Of a stretch of DNA of 64,000 bases, positions 26,885 to 38,773 are shown piece by piece (the first letter of the stretch is position 1; each line of letters begins with the position of its first letter). The notes beneath the pieces are model-generated. The model saw only the letters and a list, made by a program, of their open reading frames with translations. It did no database searches and was not told the origin of the DNA. The position numbers and the translations under genes are program-made. The stretch is from Novisyntrophococcus fermenticellae. GTDB taxonomy: Bacteria > Bacillota > Clostridia > Lachnospirales > Lachnospiraceae. Where the stretch lies: positions 1,922,001 through 1,986,000 of the forward strand of contig NZ_CP076458.1 of NCBI RefSeq assembly GCF_018866245.1, written 5' to 3'.

Positions 26885-26892
26885 GTTTACGT

Positions 26893-28596
26893 TTACATAT
26901 GAAGAGCACGATAACGATTAAAGCAGGAAAATATCTCCTGTTTTCTTGGCCTTGCAAGATTTAAGGGTAGATAACTGCTTTTGCAGAATACCCCCAATCC
27001 TTTTTGATTCATGTGCTCCAAAAGGATTTGCACAACGTCCTGCAGACTCTTTTTCCCATCAAATAAATTCATTTGCGCATATTTCAGCATATATCCCAAT
27101 GTGTTGAGTTGTTCCACATCCGTCAGCTGTTCCACATATCGAAGGTCTACAGTGTCCCGGTCTATAGTGATGGAATCGGTGCCTGTTATTTTAATCTTTA
27201 TTCTGTCATTTGCCTTAAATGAACGGTCTGGCATAGGATAGCGCCGGTATTCAGGTTTGCCGCATTCGGGGGCCGGATCAGTCAGTATCGGAAAACTCTC
27301 AGCCTCTTTTTTGGCAAAAGCAGTAATGTTATGTGGTATATAGTGCTCCATCTGCAAAATACAACTTGCCTTATGAAAGTAGGAACCGGAGCTGCCTGCT
27401 ACAATGATCGATGAAACACCATATGTCTCATATAATTCCTGTATCCGGTCAATAAAAGGAGTGATTGGTTCCACCTCACGATGTACCACCCTCTGCATGA
27501 GTTCATCCCGAATCATGAAATTTGTGGCACTGGTATCCTCATCTATCAAAAACAGTCCACAGCCTGCCTCGATACTTTCAACCACGTTAGCGGCCTGCGA
27601 TGTACTTCCGCTGGCATCCACAGTACAGAAAGATTTGGTATTCTTTCCACTTGGAAGATCGCTGATGAACATGGAAATGTCCACATGCTTTATACTGCGT
27701 CCATCTTCTGATCTGATTTTCACCGCTGTATCATCCGTTATCACGTATTCTCTTCCATCACCGGAGATATGGTTGTAGACGCCTCGTTCAAGGGCTTTCA
27801 ACAGTGTGGATTTTCCGTGATAGCCGCCTCCCACAATCAAATTAATTCCTTTTTTCAGCCCCATTCCACTTATGTGGCCCCTGTTAGGCAGATTCAGGAA
27901 AATTTCCATGGACTTCGGGGATTGAAATTTCACCGCATGTTTCATAGGTCTTTGTGAGACACCCGATTCTCTGGGCAGTACCGCTCCATTGGCCACAAAA
28001 GCAGCCAGGCCCAGTTTGGGGAGTTGTTCCCTGATGTATTGCTGATCCTCAGCAAGCCAGACCACCTGTTGTACAATTCTGCTGTCCAGAGATTTGTAAT
28101 ATAGAGATTTGTTTACGCATATCGGAAGAAAATCAAAGAAAATCCTTATGAGTTCCCTTGCATTGATTGTCCGCCCATTGGCTGGAAATCCTATCTCCAT
28201 TCTAAGTACAAGATCTCCATTTCCGGGATTTATCTGACAGCTGCTCCGTTCCAGAACTTCCTGTCCACACCGACTGACGGACAGAATTCCACTTTTTCCG
28301 GAACCTTTTGCTTTAAATGCGAACCCCTCTACCAGTCGGGAGAATTGACGGATAAGATAATCCTGTAATGCAATTCTCTTGTATTCTCTATCGTATAGCT
28401 TCCCGGGGAAAGCCGCTGTACTTCCTTTGACCTGGATGCTCACTTTAGAGGGCGAGGCAAAGGGATCTCCCTGGATATGGTCAATAGAAAGTACAAACCC
28501 GTTAAATTGGTAGAATCCTTTCGTATCCTTGTAAGCCGGATAACTCTTATGGTCAATTCTGATTAGTAAATTTTTTAATTCTTCTGAAGTATTCAT
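26893..28596 (-). CDS. ABC-class ATPase (predicted ATPase family)
   Basis: The protein, about 567 residues, matches the lone "predicted ATPase of the ABC class" family. It has Walker A in GGGYHGKSTLLKALERGVYN, a signature-like DLPSGKNTKSF then DASGSTSQAANV, and Walker B FLIDEDTSATNFMIRD. No membrane domain is present, so it is not a transporter; family members are sometimes linked to stress or DNA/RNA-related processes, but no function is established. The start at 28596 (AGAAGGAAAA in front) is preferred. The frame extends to 28692 and would add 32 residues without a clear ribosome site. It lies downstream of the sigma factor gene. Confidence 0.85.
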   Translation of the reverse strand: MNTSEELKNLLIRIDHKSYPAYKDTKGFYQFNGFVLSIDHIQGDPFASPSKVSIQVKGSTAAFPGKLYDREYKRIALQDYLIRQFSRLVEGFAFKAKGSGKSGILSVSRCGQEVLERSSCQINPGNGDLVLRMEIGFPANGRTINARELIRIFFDFLPICVNKSLYYKSLDSRIVQQVVWLAEDQQYIREQLPKLGLAAFVANGAVLPRESGVSQRPMKHAVKFQSPKSMEIFLNLPNRGHISGMGLKKGINLIVGGGYHGKSTLLKALERGVYNHISGDGREYVITDDTAVKIRSEDGRSIKHVDISMFISDLPSGKNTKSFCTVDASGSTSQAANVVESIEAGCGLFLIDEDTSATNFMIRDELMQRVVHREVEPITPFIDRIQELYETYGVSSIIVAGSSGSYFHKASCILQMEHYIPHNITAFAKKEAESFPILTDPAPECGKPEYRRYPMPDRSFKANDRIKIKITGTDSITIDRDTVDLRYVEQLTDVEQLNTLGYMLKYAQMNLFDGKKSLQDVVQILLEHMNQKGLGVFCKSSYLPLNLARPRKQEIFSCFNRYRALHM

Positions 28597-28720
28597 ATTA
28601 TCTGATTTTCCTTCTGTAATAAATTTAATGCTAGCAAGGGCATTTGATAAACCGGACAAAACTTCGGCGGATTCTGTCTCTGAGCAATTCATACAGAGCA
28701 GAACCCGCCGGGGTTTTTCG

Positions 28721-29797
28721 TCAGGCCTCCAGATATGATTTTAAGTTTATAATATCCTTACGGTGTTTTAAGCGATGAAGTGCCTTTACTTCTATTTGCC
28801 TGATGCGTTCCCGTGTCACATGATATTCCTGTCCCACTTGCTCCAATGTCCATATTCGGCCATCTACAAACCCAAATCTGAGCCTTATGATACGCTGCTC
28901 CCGTTCCGTCAATCCAGAAAGCACTTCATCCAGTTCATTTCCCAGCATAACATGTTCGACATTTGAAAACTGTTCCGTCATATTGTCATCGGCCACAAAG
29001 TCCTGAAGCATACAATCCTCATCATCTCCTATTGGAGTGTCCAGAGAAATTGTATCACCATATAGTTTTATGATTTCCTCCATGCGCTCCATGGAAACTC
29101 CCATGATTCCGGCCAGTTCTTCCACCGTGGGCTCTCTTCCCATATCTAACAGGAATCTTCTGGATGCTTTTGTAACTTTACCCATCATTTCTTTCATATG
29201 AACCGGGATTCTTATAGTGCGTGACTGATCCGCAATTGCCCTCGTTACGGCCTGACGAATCCACCACATGGCATAGGTGCTGAATTTATATCCCTTATGG
29301 TAATCGTACTTTTCCACTGCCTTCATAAGACCTATATTGCCTTCCTGAATTAAATCAAGAAATCCCATATTACTGCCATACACATGTCGTTTAGCGACCG
29401 TAACTACCAGGCGCAGGTTTGCATTAATCATCTTTTCACGGGCCATCACGTCACCTGCTTCTATTCGTACTGCCAATTCCAGTTCTTCCTCTCTGGATAA
29501 GAGTGGAATGTTCCCAATTTCTTTCAGATATGCCTTAACCGAATCATCCAACGGCATCATAGATTCATCTTGGTCGTTCTCTGCCAGGGAAACCTCACTT
29601 AATGTGAGCTTCTCAATCTGGTCATCTATTTCCAGTACTGCTATCCCCCGTTTTTTCAAATGAGAGTTGAGTGACTCCAACTCTTCCTGAGTGAGCTGCC
29701 TTCCAAAAACCCGTTCCACATCACTGCTTTCCAGAATTTGATGATTATGACCGGCAATTTGAACCAGCTGCTCAATCTGTTCTTTCATCTCTATCAC
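28721..29797 (-). CDS. RpoD/SigA-family RNA polymerase sigma factor
   Basis: The protein, about 358 residues, has a region 1.1-like N-terminus (HNHQILESSDVERVF), region 1.2 (DDSVKAYLKEIGNIPLLSRE), region 2 (NANLRLVVTVAKRH; GLMKAVEKYDYHKGYKFSTY; AMWWIRQAVTRAIADQSRTI), region 3 and region 4 (TEREQRIIRLRFG; TLEQVGQEYHVTRERIRQIE). It would recognise housekeeping-type promoters. The dnaG gene that usually precedes sigA is absent and a CarD regulator lies upstream instead, so it may be a second RpoD-type factor. A GTG at 29797 has the best ribosome site; ATG 29788 and TTG 29812 are alternatives. Confidence 0.92.
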   Translation of the reverse strand: MIEMKEQIEQLVQIAGHNHQILESSDVERVFGRQLTQEELESLNSHLKKRGIAVLEIDDQIEKLTLSEVSLAENDQDESMMPLDDSVKAYLKEIGNIPLLSREEELELAVRIEAGDVMAREKMINANLRLVVTVAKRHVYGSNMGFLDLIQEGNIGLMKAVEKYDYHKGYKFSTYAMWWIRQAVTRAIADQSRTIRIPVHMKEMMGKVTKASRRFLLDMGREPTVEELAGIMGVSMERMEEIIKLYGDTISLDTPIGDDEDCMLQDFVADDNMTEQFSNVEHVMLGNELDEVLSGLTEREQRIIRLRFGFVDGRIWTLEQVGQEYHVTRERIRQIEVKALHRLKHRKDIINLKSYLEA

Positions 29798-29871
29798 AAT
29801 CTTTTCCCTCAAGCTCTTTCGAAATTTAAAACTTCCTTTGCAAAAGATTCCGCCGTTGTTTTTTATGTGAA

Positions 29872-30396
29872 TCAGTTAATAATCTCCTGTTCTATGAAGG
29901 ATTCAATTCTTTCACTAAACAACTGCTCTACCTTCTCCTTTGGCATTTCAAGCGGAATAGATAACTCTCCATATAGATTTTCCTCAGCTATCTGCAAATA
30001 CTTCTCATCACTGGTAATTTCCTTCTTTCCCAGAGCAATTCTGGACCGCTTTTTCAAATATAGTGTATTAATTATTTTAACCCAATTCCTGCAATCACAG
30101 GTTTTCAGTGCATCCTTAAAGACCTCTTCCCTACGCTTACCGTCTTTGTCGGTAAAGATCCCGATATCCGCTATGTCTTCTATCAGTTTCCATGCATCCT
30201 CCCGGGAAAGCACTGGCCGCATAACCATCTTCTGATTGTCCGTCGGAGTATAAACCGTACTGCATCCCGAAAAAACTGGTGTTAAGGTATAGAACATCCT
30301 ATCTTTTGGGATTCCCGGAATTTTCATCGGGCCAATACTCTCAACCTGACATAGTCCGTTGCTTCCACATATTATATATTCTCCTACTTTAAACAT
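29872..30396 (-). CDS. CarD/CdnL-family transcription regulator
   Basis: The 174-residue protein begins MFKVGEYIICGSNGLCQVES, the RNA-polymerase-binding Tudor-like domain shared by CarD and Mfd, with YTPTDNQKMVMRPVLSREDA. A helical DNA-contacting half follows (YLKKRSRIALGKKEITSDEK). CarD proteins bind the polymerase beta subunit and stabilise the open complex. AGGAGTGAATAAA supports the start at 30396. It is transcribed into the sigma factor gene, so an RNA-polymerase accessory and a sigma factor may be co-regulated. Confidence 0.9.
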   Translation of the reverse strand: MFKVGEYIICGSNGLCQVESIGPMKIPGIPKDRMFYTLTPVFSGCSTVYTPTDNQKMVMRPVLSREDAWKLIEDIADIGIFTDKDGKRREEVFKDALKTCDCRNWVKIINTLYLKKRSRIALGKKEITSDEKYLQIAEENLYGELSIPLEMPKEKVEQLFSERIESFIEQEIIN

Positions 30397-30868
30397 TTTA
30401 TTCACTCCTATACTCAAACTCAATCACAAAGTTACAGTTACCATGTTTATCCCGGCTTAACATAGCACTAAAGGGGAACCCCTTTGCCTATACATAAAAG
30501 CTGACCCGTTTGTCAAAGGTCAGCCCTTATGCATTGTATCTCTATGTTACAACTCACGATTACCCGAAAATAATAGGGAACAGTTTAATTACCTGAATAT
30601 ACATGTAATTTAATGTAATTTTCACCTTCCTTTCACCACTTATCTCTATTCTAACATAGATTCAAGGAAATTTCTAACGATATTGGATAAATAACTTATT
30701 TTTGTCGATTTTCCCAATACTACGGTAAGAATTTTTTGTATAAAGATTTTATAGAATTCAAATAATTATTTTTTTCTTGACATTTTTTCTGAATATTATA
30801 GAATAAAAGTATGCAAACTCATATAGGAATAAACTTTAAATCCAAATCTGACAAAGGAGGTTTTTACT
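30397..30868. other. Divergent intergenic region with hairpins upstream of carD
   Basis: The region lies between divergent carD (minus) and csbD (plus). It contains AAAGGGG-AA-CCCCTTT at 30470-30486 and, at 30501-30525, GCTGACC with a matching GGTCAGC. On the minus strand the latter is followed by TTTTATG, a terminator-like shape inside the carD leader. A csbD promoter lies at 30777-30804. Otherwise AT-rich, with no gene visible. Confidence 0.5.
30777..30804 (+). promoter_or_regulatory. Promoter of csbD-glsB
   Basis: TTGACA (30777-30782) and TAGAAT (30799-30804) are 16 bases apart, about 65 bases before the csbD start. The -35 is a perfect sigma-A consensus, although csbD homologues are often sigma-B controlled in Bacillus. 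Confidence 0.65.
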
Positions 30869-31114
30869 ATGAATAACGATATTGAAAGAAAGTTGGACCA
30901 GATAAAGGGGAAAATCAAAGAAACAGCTGGCAAAATAACGGATTCTGAAAAGTTGGAGTTAGAGGGGAAATTAGAGAAGATTACAGGAAAGCTGTCTGAA
31001 ATGGGTTCTGAAGAAGGCAGTAATTTGAAGGAAAAAATAGCTGAAAAAGCAAATGATATGCTGGATCAGCTGGATAAAAAACTGGATGAATTAAAGAATA
31101 AAGATAAAAATTAG
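30869..31114 (+). CDS. CsbD-family stress protein
   Basis: The 81-residue charged helical protein contains the CsbD pattern (LDQIKGKIKETAGKITDSEK; LEGKLEKITGKL). CsbD-type proteins are abundant general stress proteins of unknown mechanism. AAAGGAGG lies in front of the ATG. It is followed by the GlsB-like membrane protein gene after 15 bases, forming a two-gene stress operon. Confidence 0.8.
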   Translation: MNNDIERKLDQIKGKIKETAGKITDSEKLELEGKLEKITGKLSEMGSEEGSNLKEKIAEKANDMLDQLDKKLDELKNKDKN

Positions 31115-31129
31115 GATGGAGGTGTTCTT

Positions 31130-31384
31130 ATGGGACTCATCAGTTGGATTATTATTGGTGCGTTGGCAGGATGGATTGCCAGCATGATAACCGGCCGGAA
31201 TAAAAATATGGGTGCTCTGGCCAATATTATAGTTGGAATTATAGGCGGCCTGATTGGTGGATTTATTATGAGTATCTTCGGTGGATCAGGCATAACCGGA
31301 TTTAATATATGGAGTTTGCTTGTATCAGTTCTGGGAGCAGTTGTCCTTCTTGCAATTATCAATGCAATAAGCGGAAAAAAGTAG
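31130..31384 (+). CDS. GlsB/YeaQ/YmgE-family membrane protein
   Basis: The 84-residue protein has three membrane segments with the glycine-rich family pattern (ISWIIIGALAGWIASMI; IIVGIIGGLIGGFIMSIFGG; LVSVLGAVVLLAIINAISG). It is also called transglycosylase-associated protein, though no transglycosylase function is established. AGGATGGAGG serves as ribosome site. A strong terminator follows. Confidence 0.88.
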   Translation: MGLISWIIIGALAGWIASMITGRNKNMGALANIIVGIIGGLIGGFIMSIFGGSGITGFNIWSLLVSVLGAVVLLAIINAISGKK

Positions 31385-31413
31385 CATTTATGCTCATGTG
31401 TGCTCACAGATAG

Positions 31414-31460
31414 GAAAAGTCTTAAGAAATGTTGATTTCAAGCATTTCTTAAGACTTTTT
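31414..31460 (+). terminator. Rho-independent terminator of csbD-glsB
   Basis: AAAAGTCTTAAGAAATG pairs with CATTTCTTAAGACTTTTT around an 11-base loop. The stem is almost perfect and works in both directions, so it may also end the minus-strand gene at 31499. Confidence 0.9.
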
Positions 31461-31498
31461 ACTGGGAGATTCTTCACTTATCAAGGACTAAATTATTT

Positions 31499-31840
31499 TC
31501 AACAAGAACTATTCCGTACAATCTCATTAAGCAAAAATTCGCTTCGCCTGTCTATTTTCTGATTAAGAGTCTCAAACTTATCATCAAATTTTTGGTCCAT
31601 CTGGCCGAGCCTTTGATCCATCTGATCAAATCTTTGGTCCATCTGGTCGAGCCTTTGATCCATCTGATCAAATCTCCGGTCTATCACTCCGAATTTCTGA
31701 TCCAGTTCTATGTGCAGGTCACTGCTAAACTCTTTAAACAGCGCCCTCAGCACCTCTACATACTTTGCTTCCATGGATAAGAGCTCCTCTCCGTCTGCAA
31801 AACTGTCCATAAAGTATTTTTCGATTTTTTCTTCTGCCAT
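31499..31840 (-). CDS. Coiled-coil protein with perfect heptad repeats
   Basis: The 113-residue protein has an N-terminal helical part (YFMDSFADGEELLSMEAKYV) and, at about 54-90, five near-identical seven-residue units of the form FDQMDQRL. This is a clean dimeric or trimeric coiled coil. The units are repeated in DNA as 21-base segments (31597-31680), so their number may vary by slippage. A promoter lies upstream. It ends in two cysteines (NSSC) close to the stop. Function is not recognised; similar proteins occur near phage or toxin modules, but no such context is seen here. Confidence 0.7.
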   Translation of the reverse strand: MAEEKIEKYFMDSFADGEELLSMEAKYVEVLRALFKEFSSDLHIELDQKFGVIDRRFDQMDQRLDQMDQRFDQMDQRLGQMDQKFDDKFETLNQKIDRRSEFLLNEIVRNSSC

Positions 31841-31885
31841 AAGGCCTCCTCTCTCTCGGGGCCATGACAGTCATCGTGTTTCTTA

Positions 31886-31914
31886 AGTATAACAAGAAAC
31901 GGCAAGGATTTCAA
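31886..31914 (-). promoter_or_regulatory. Promoter of the coiled-coil gene
   Basis: On the minus strand TTGAAA (31914-31909) and TATACT (31891-31886) are 17 bases apart, about 45 bases before the start codon. Confidence 0.7.
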
Positions 31915-32332
31915 TTGACTATTTTCAGCTTCCCGGAAATCATGTTCAGTTATAAGTATCGGGAATTGAGACTGAATCGTCTTAGATTTTATACATTCCA
32001 GATGTTTAAACATTACCATTTTTACAAAGAAGAGTCATGCAAAATCCAGCACAAAAAAACATTGCTAAAATTGTAGTGATAATTTGTATTATTAGTACAA
32101 ATAAATACTTAAAATTTGAAAAATCAATTGTATCTTCATACTGTTTTATATACACAAATGAGATAATATAATGTAATTATAATTTGATTATTTTGTTGTT
32201 GATTACAGCAATTGTTCATGCTTAAAATGGAGGTGATAATATAATGTCAGTTTTTCAAACCTAATTCAGCAAGATAGAATCTCATAGTGAATGAAAAATG
32301 CCAATCCTTTGAAATGAAGCTGATAATTCTGA
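31915..32332. other. AT-rich intergenic region with an orphan start signal
   Basis: No gene is supported here. At 32228-32246 there is a strong ribosome site and start (GGAGGTGATAATATAATG), but the frame stops after six codons (MSVFQT). This may be the surviving 5' end of the UroD-type gene whose 3' end lies at 32333-32701, the middle having been deleted. The rest is AT-rich without clear structure. Confidence 0.45.
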
Positions 32333-32701
32333 TCATTCATTTGTACAATCATTGACGCAGGTATGGTTCCCTATATTTATACAGAAGGAAAATACAATAC
32401 ACGTCTTGAATGCTTAAAAGAGGTCCCAAAAGGAAAGGTTATCTATCATTTTGAGGATGTGGATATGATTCAGGCAAAGAAAATTCTTGGTGATTCCGCT
32501 TGTATTGCTTGGGGATTTCCGGTATATCTTCTCGATTATGGCACGAAGAAAGAGGGCATTGATAAGGTAAAGCGTTTAATTGATGGTTGCAGTGGAGGCG
32601 GCGGATTTATTTTTGAAACCTCGTGTGGCATGGATTATGCAAAACCGGAAAATGTAGAGGCGATGATAGAGACAGTAAAAGAATATGGAAAAAATAATTA
32701 G
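32333..32701 (+). pseudogene. 3' fragment of a second UroD-family protein
   Basis: The frame is open from 32333. It encodes IIDAGMVPYIYTEGKYNTRL, then KGKVIYHFEDVDMIQAKKIL, PVYLLDYGTKK and GGGFIFETSCGMDYAKPENV, matching the C-terminal third of UroD/MtaA-type methyltransferases. Full proteins are about three times longer, and an in-frame TGA at 32330 blocks extension upstream. It comes from a different UroD subgroup than the gene at 10598-12958. A product from the ATG at 32363 could be made but would lack most of the barrel. Confidence 0.8.
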
Positions 32702-32767
32702 ATGGTTAAAAGAATAATAGACATATTTCTGAAATCATTATAACATTAAATGAAAATTCTAATAAAT

Positions 32768-32807
32768 AAAGTCCAAAAATGTTAAATATTCAACATTTTT
32801 GGACTTT
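32768..32807 (-). terminator. Terminator of the rRNA operon after tRNA-Trp
   Basis: AAAGTCCAAAAATGTT pairs with AACATTTTTGGACTTT around a short loop. On the minus strand it is followed by ATTTATTAG and lies just past tRNA-Trp. It also faces the UroD remnant on the plus strand. Confidence 0.8.
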
Positions 32808-32815
32808 ATAGGTAA

Positions 32816-32886
32816 CAGGGGATGAGGGAATCGAACCCCCACTAAAAGTTTTGGAGACTTCTGTCATACCACTTGACCAATCCCCT
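32816..32886 (-). tRNA. tRNA-Trp (CCA)
   Basis: The minus strand folds as a tRNA: acceptor AGGGGAT/ATCCCCT with discriminator G, D arm GTCA/TGAC, anticodon stem GAAGT/ACTTT with loop CTCCAAA (anticodon CCA), and T arm GGGGGTTCGATTCCC. CCA 3' end is not encoded. It is the last gene of the rRNA operon, downstream of 23S. Confidence 0.93.
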
Positions 32887-32891
32887 ACAGT

Positions 32892-32917
32892 ATGTACCTT
32901 CAAAACCGCATACAGAT
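32892..32917 (-). repeat. 23S processing stem, 3' arm
   Basis: This 26-base stretch between 23S and tRNA-Trp is complementary to 36149-36174, with a single mismatch. In the transcript the two would pair to bracket pre-23S for RNase III-type cleavage. Confidence 0.85.
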
Positions 32918-33066
32918 TATCACATCTTTTCCACCTTTTGTAAACACCGGACCTCACTTAATGATTGCTTTGCCGCTTCTTCAGTTCCGGCTCAACGTCT
33001 GTCTCGCCTGTCTGATTTAGCTGGCTGAATCCTGGTGCGTCTGCGACTTGCATCCATCAAGTGCTT

Positions 33067-35961
<2,895 letters not shown>

Positions 35962-36148
35962 TTTTAAAGTCCACCGCTCCGCTAGCGTGCGGATTGGTTC
36001 TTTGTGTTTACTGATTCATTTCTGATTCATTTATAAGCATCGATCGTTTGATCGTTCTTGCTTGGTTTGTAACATCAGCTACTTGCGTATCTGATGCCTC
36101 GGATGTCTTTTCTCTATCTTACGTTATTAACGCTTGGATATTGATTAT

Positions 36149-36174
36149 ATCTGTATGCGGTTTTCAAGGTACAT
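36149..36174 (-). repeat. 23S processing stem, 5' arm
   Basis: This stretch between tRNA-Ala and 23S pairs with 32892-32917 over 26 bases with one mismatch (core AACCGCATACAGAT). It places 23S in its own processing loop, separate from the flanking tRNAs. Confidence 0.85.
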
Positions 36175-36200
36175 AAATCCGGAAAGCTTTCTTTCCGGAA

Positions 36201-36273
36201 TGGAGATAAAGAGATTCGAACTCTCGACCCCCTGCTTGCAAGGCAGGTGCTCTCCCAACTGAGCTATATCCCC
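36201..36273 (-). tRNA. tRNA-Ala (TGC)
   Basis: The minus strand gives GGGGATATAGCTCAGTTGGG, anticodon loop TTTGCAA-type with TGC, and T arm GAGAGTTCGAATCTC, ending TATCTCCA. CCA is not encoded as a full tail. A perfect hairpin CCGGAAAG-CTTT-CTTTCCGG (36179-36198) follows its 3' end, probably a processing site. Confidence 0.95.
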
Positions 36274-36402
36274 AAAAAATCTTTTTTTATTTTATTCGAA
36301 AATGGTAACTTCACTCAACTAAGTTCAACTTCGTTTCACTAAGGTTCGTGAAGAACTTTCTCACTAAACTCACCCTCCGGGTTCGTTAAGTGTTCAATGT
36401 CT

Positions 36403-36475
<73 letters not shown>

Positions 36476-36514
36476 TCAATTATATTCAAGATATGCGCAC
36501 AAAACTTGTCCTGA

Positions 36515-36633
36515 CGGACTCATTAAGTTGCTTTCAAGGGGTGTGTTCGTTCAACTAAACTCGCTATGCTCGTTAAGGTTCACGAACTACTTCGCACTAA
36601 ATTCGTCCTAGCGGACTCATTAAGTTGCTTTCA
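36515..36633. repeat. 22-bp direct repeats in the 5S-tRNA-Ile spacer
   Basis: A 22-base sequence starting CGGACTCATTAAGTTGC and ending TTTCA occurs exactly at 36515-36536 and 36612-36633. The interval, and the tRNA-Ala/tRNA-Ile spacer, contain shorter related units (CACTAAACTC, CACTAAATTC, TTCACTAAGG). The spacer seems to have grown by duplication of these units. Confidence 0.8.
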
Positions 36634-36638
36634 GTAAG

Positions 36639-36754
36639 CTGGCAGCCACCTGCTCTCCCACACCGTCTCCAGTGCAGTACCATCGGCCGCTTTGGTCTTA
36701 ACCATCGTGTTCGGGATGGGTACGGGTGTCTCCCCAAAACGCATCGCCACCAGC
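36639..36754 (-). rRNA. 5S ribosomal RNA, placed between 16S and 23S
   Basis: The minus strand reads GCTGGTGGCGATGCGTTTTG, then ACACCCGTACCCATCCCGAA, the conserved 5S core, and ends AGGTGGCTGCCAGC, pairing with the 5' end. Length is about 116 bases. It lies about 105 bases after 16S and before tRNA-Ile, whereas 5S normally follows 23S. No second 5S follows 23S in this window. Confidence 0.95.
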
Positions 36755-36814
36755 AGTAGTTATTCAGTTTTGATACTTACAAGCCTATGGACTTTTTTTA
36801 CTTCTTTCCCATTA

Positions 36815-36842
36815 CTTGATAACTAAACAGCAAAACACATCT
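36815..36842 (-). repeat. 16S processing stem, 3' arm
   Basis: This 28-base stretch just after 16S is complementary to 38527-38554 upstream of 16S with about four mismatches (shared CTTGATAA, TAAACAG, AAACACATC). The pair would bracket pre-16S and separate it from 5S. Confidence 0.8.
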
Positions 36843-36855
36843 TCTACTTATTCTT

Positions 36856-38388
<1,533 letters not shown>

Positions 38389-38526
38389 AAAATGTGCATC
38401 ATCTTCCAAAAGAAAATGCTGCGAGTCTGTTCCAGTTCAAAATCAACTAACTAGCTAATTTATCCCTTTTACTGATTTAATAAGGATCTTTCGATCGTTC
38501 AAAACTAAAACTTTTAGAACTTTCGA

Positions 38527-38554
38527 GGATGTGTTTCACTGTTTAATTATCAAG
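38527..38554 (-). repeat. 16S processing stem, 5' arm
   Basis: Lies in the rRNA leader about 140 bases upstream of 16S. It pairs with 36815-36842 (see there) and fits the usual RNase III stem around pre-16S. Confidence 0.8.
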
Positions 38555-38590
38555 GTTCTTCTGTGTTCCTGTCTCAGCAGCAACTTGATT

Positions 38591-38620
38591 ATCTTATCAT
38601 GCAGCATGCTGTTTTGTCAA
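38591..38620 (-). promoter_or_regulatory. rRNA operon promoter P2
   Basis: On the minus strand TTGACA (38620-38615) and TAAGAT (38596-38591) are 18 bases apart. The spacer holds the palindrome AGCATGCT. It lies about 200 bases before 16S. Confidence 0.75.
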
Positions 38621-38673
38621 GAACTTTTTTAAGTTTGTATATTACTACAAGCTTGCTTACTTAAAGCCTATTT

Positions 38674-38702
38674 AGAATACCATAGCTCCAAGGCCTTGTC
38701 AA
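38674..38702 (-). promoter_or_regulatory. rRNA operon promoter P1
   Basis: On the minus strand TTGACA (38702-38697) and TATTCT (38679-38674) are 17 bases apart. With P2 this forms the tandem arrangement usual for rRNA operons. The rest of 38389-38773 is leader with the 16S stem arm. Confidence 0.8.
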
Positions 38703-38773
38703 CAATATTATTTTAATTTCTTCCCTTTTCGTTATCTTTTTTAAAATTCGACATTTTGGAAGACTCCTATTTA

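Noticed and set aside
31864..32076. 70-codon plus-strand frame in the 31.9-kb spacer
   Set aside because: No ribosome site, biased Phe/Lys/Tyr composition, and it overlaps the promoter of the minus-strand coiled-coil gene.
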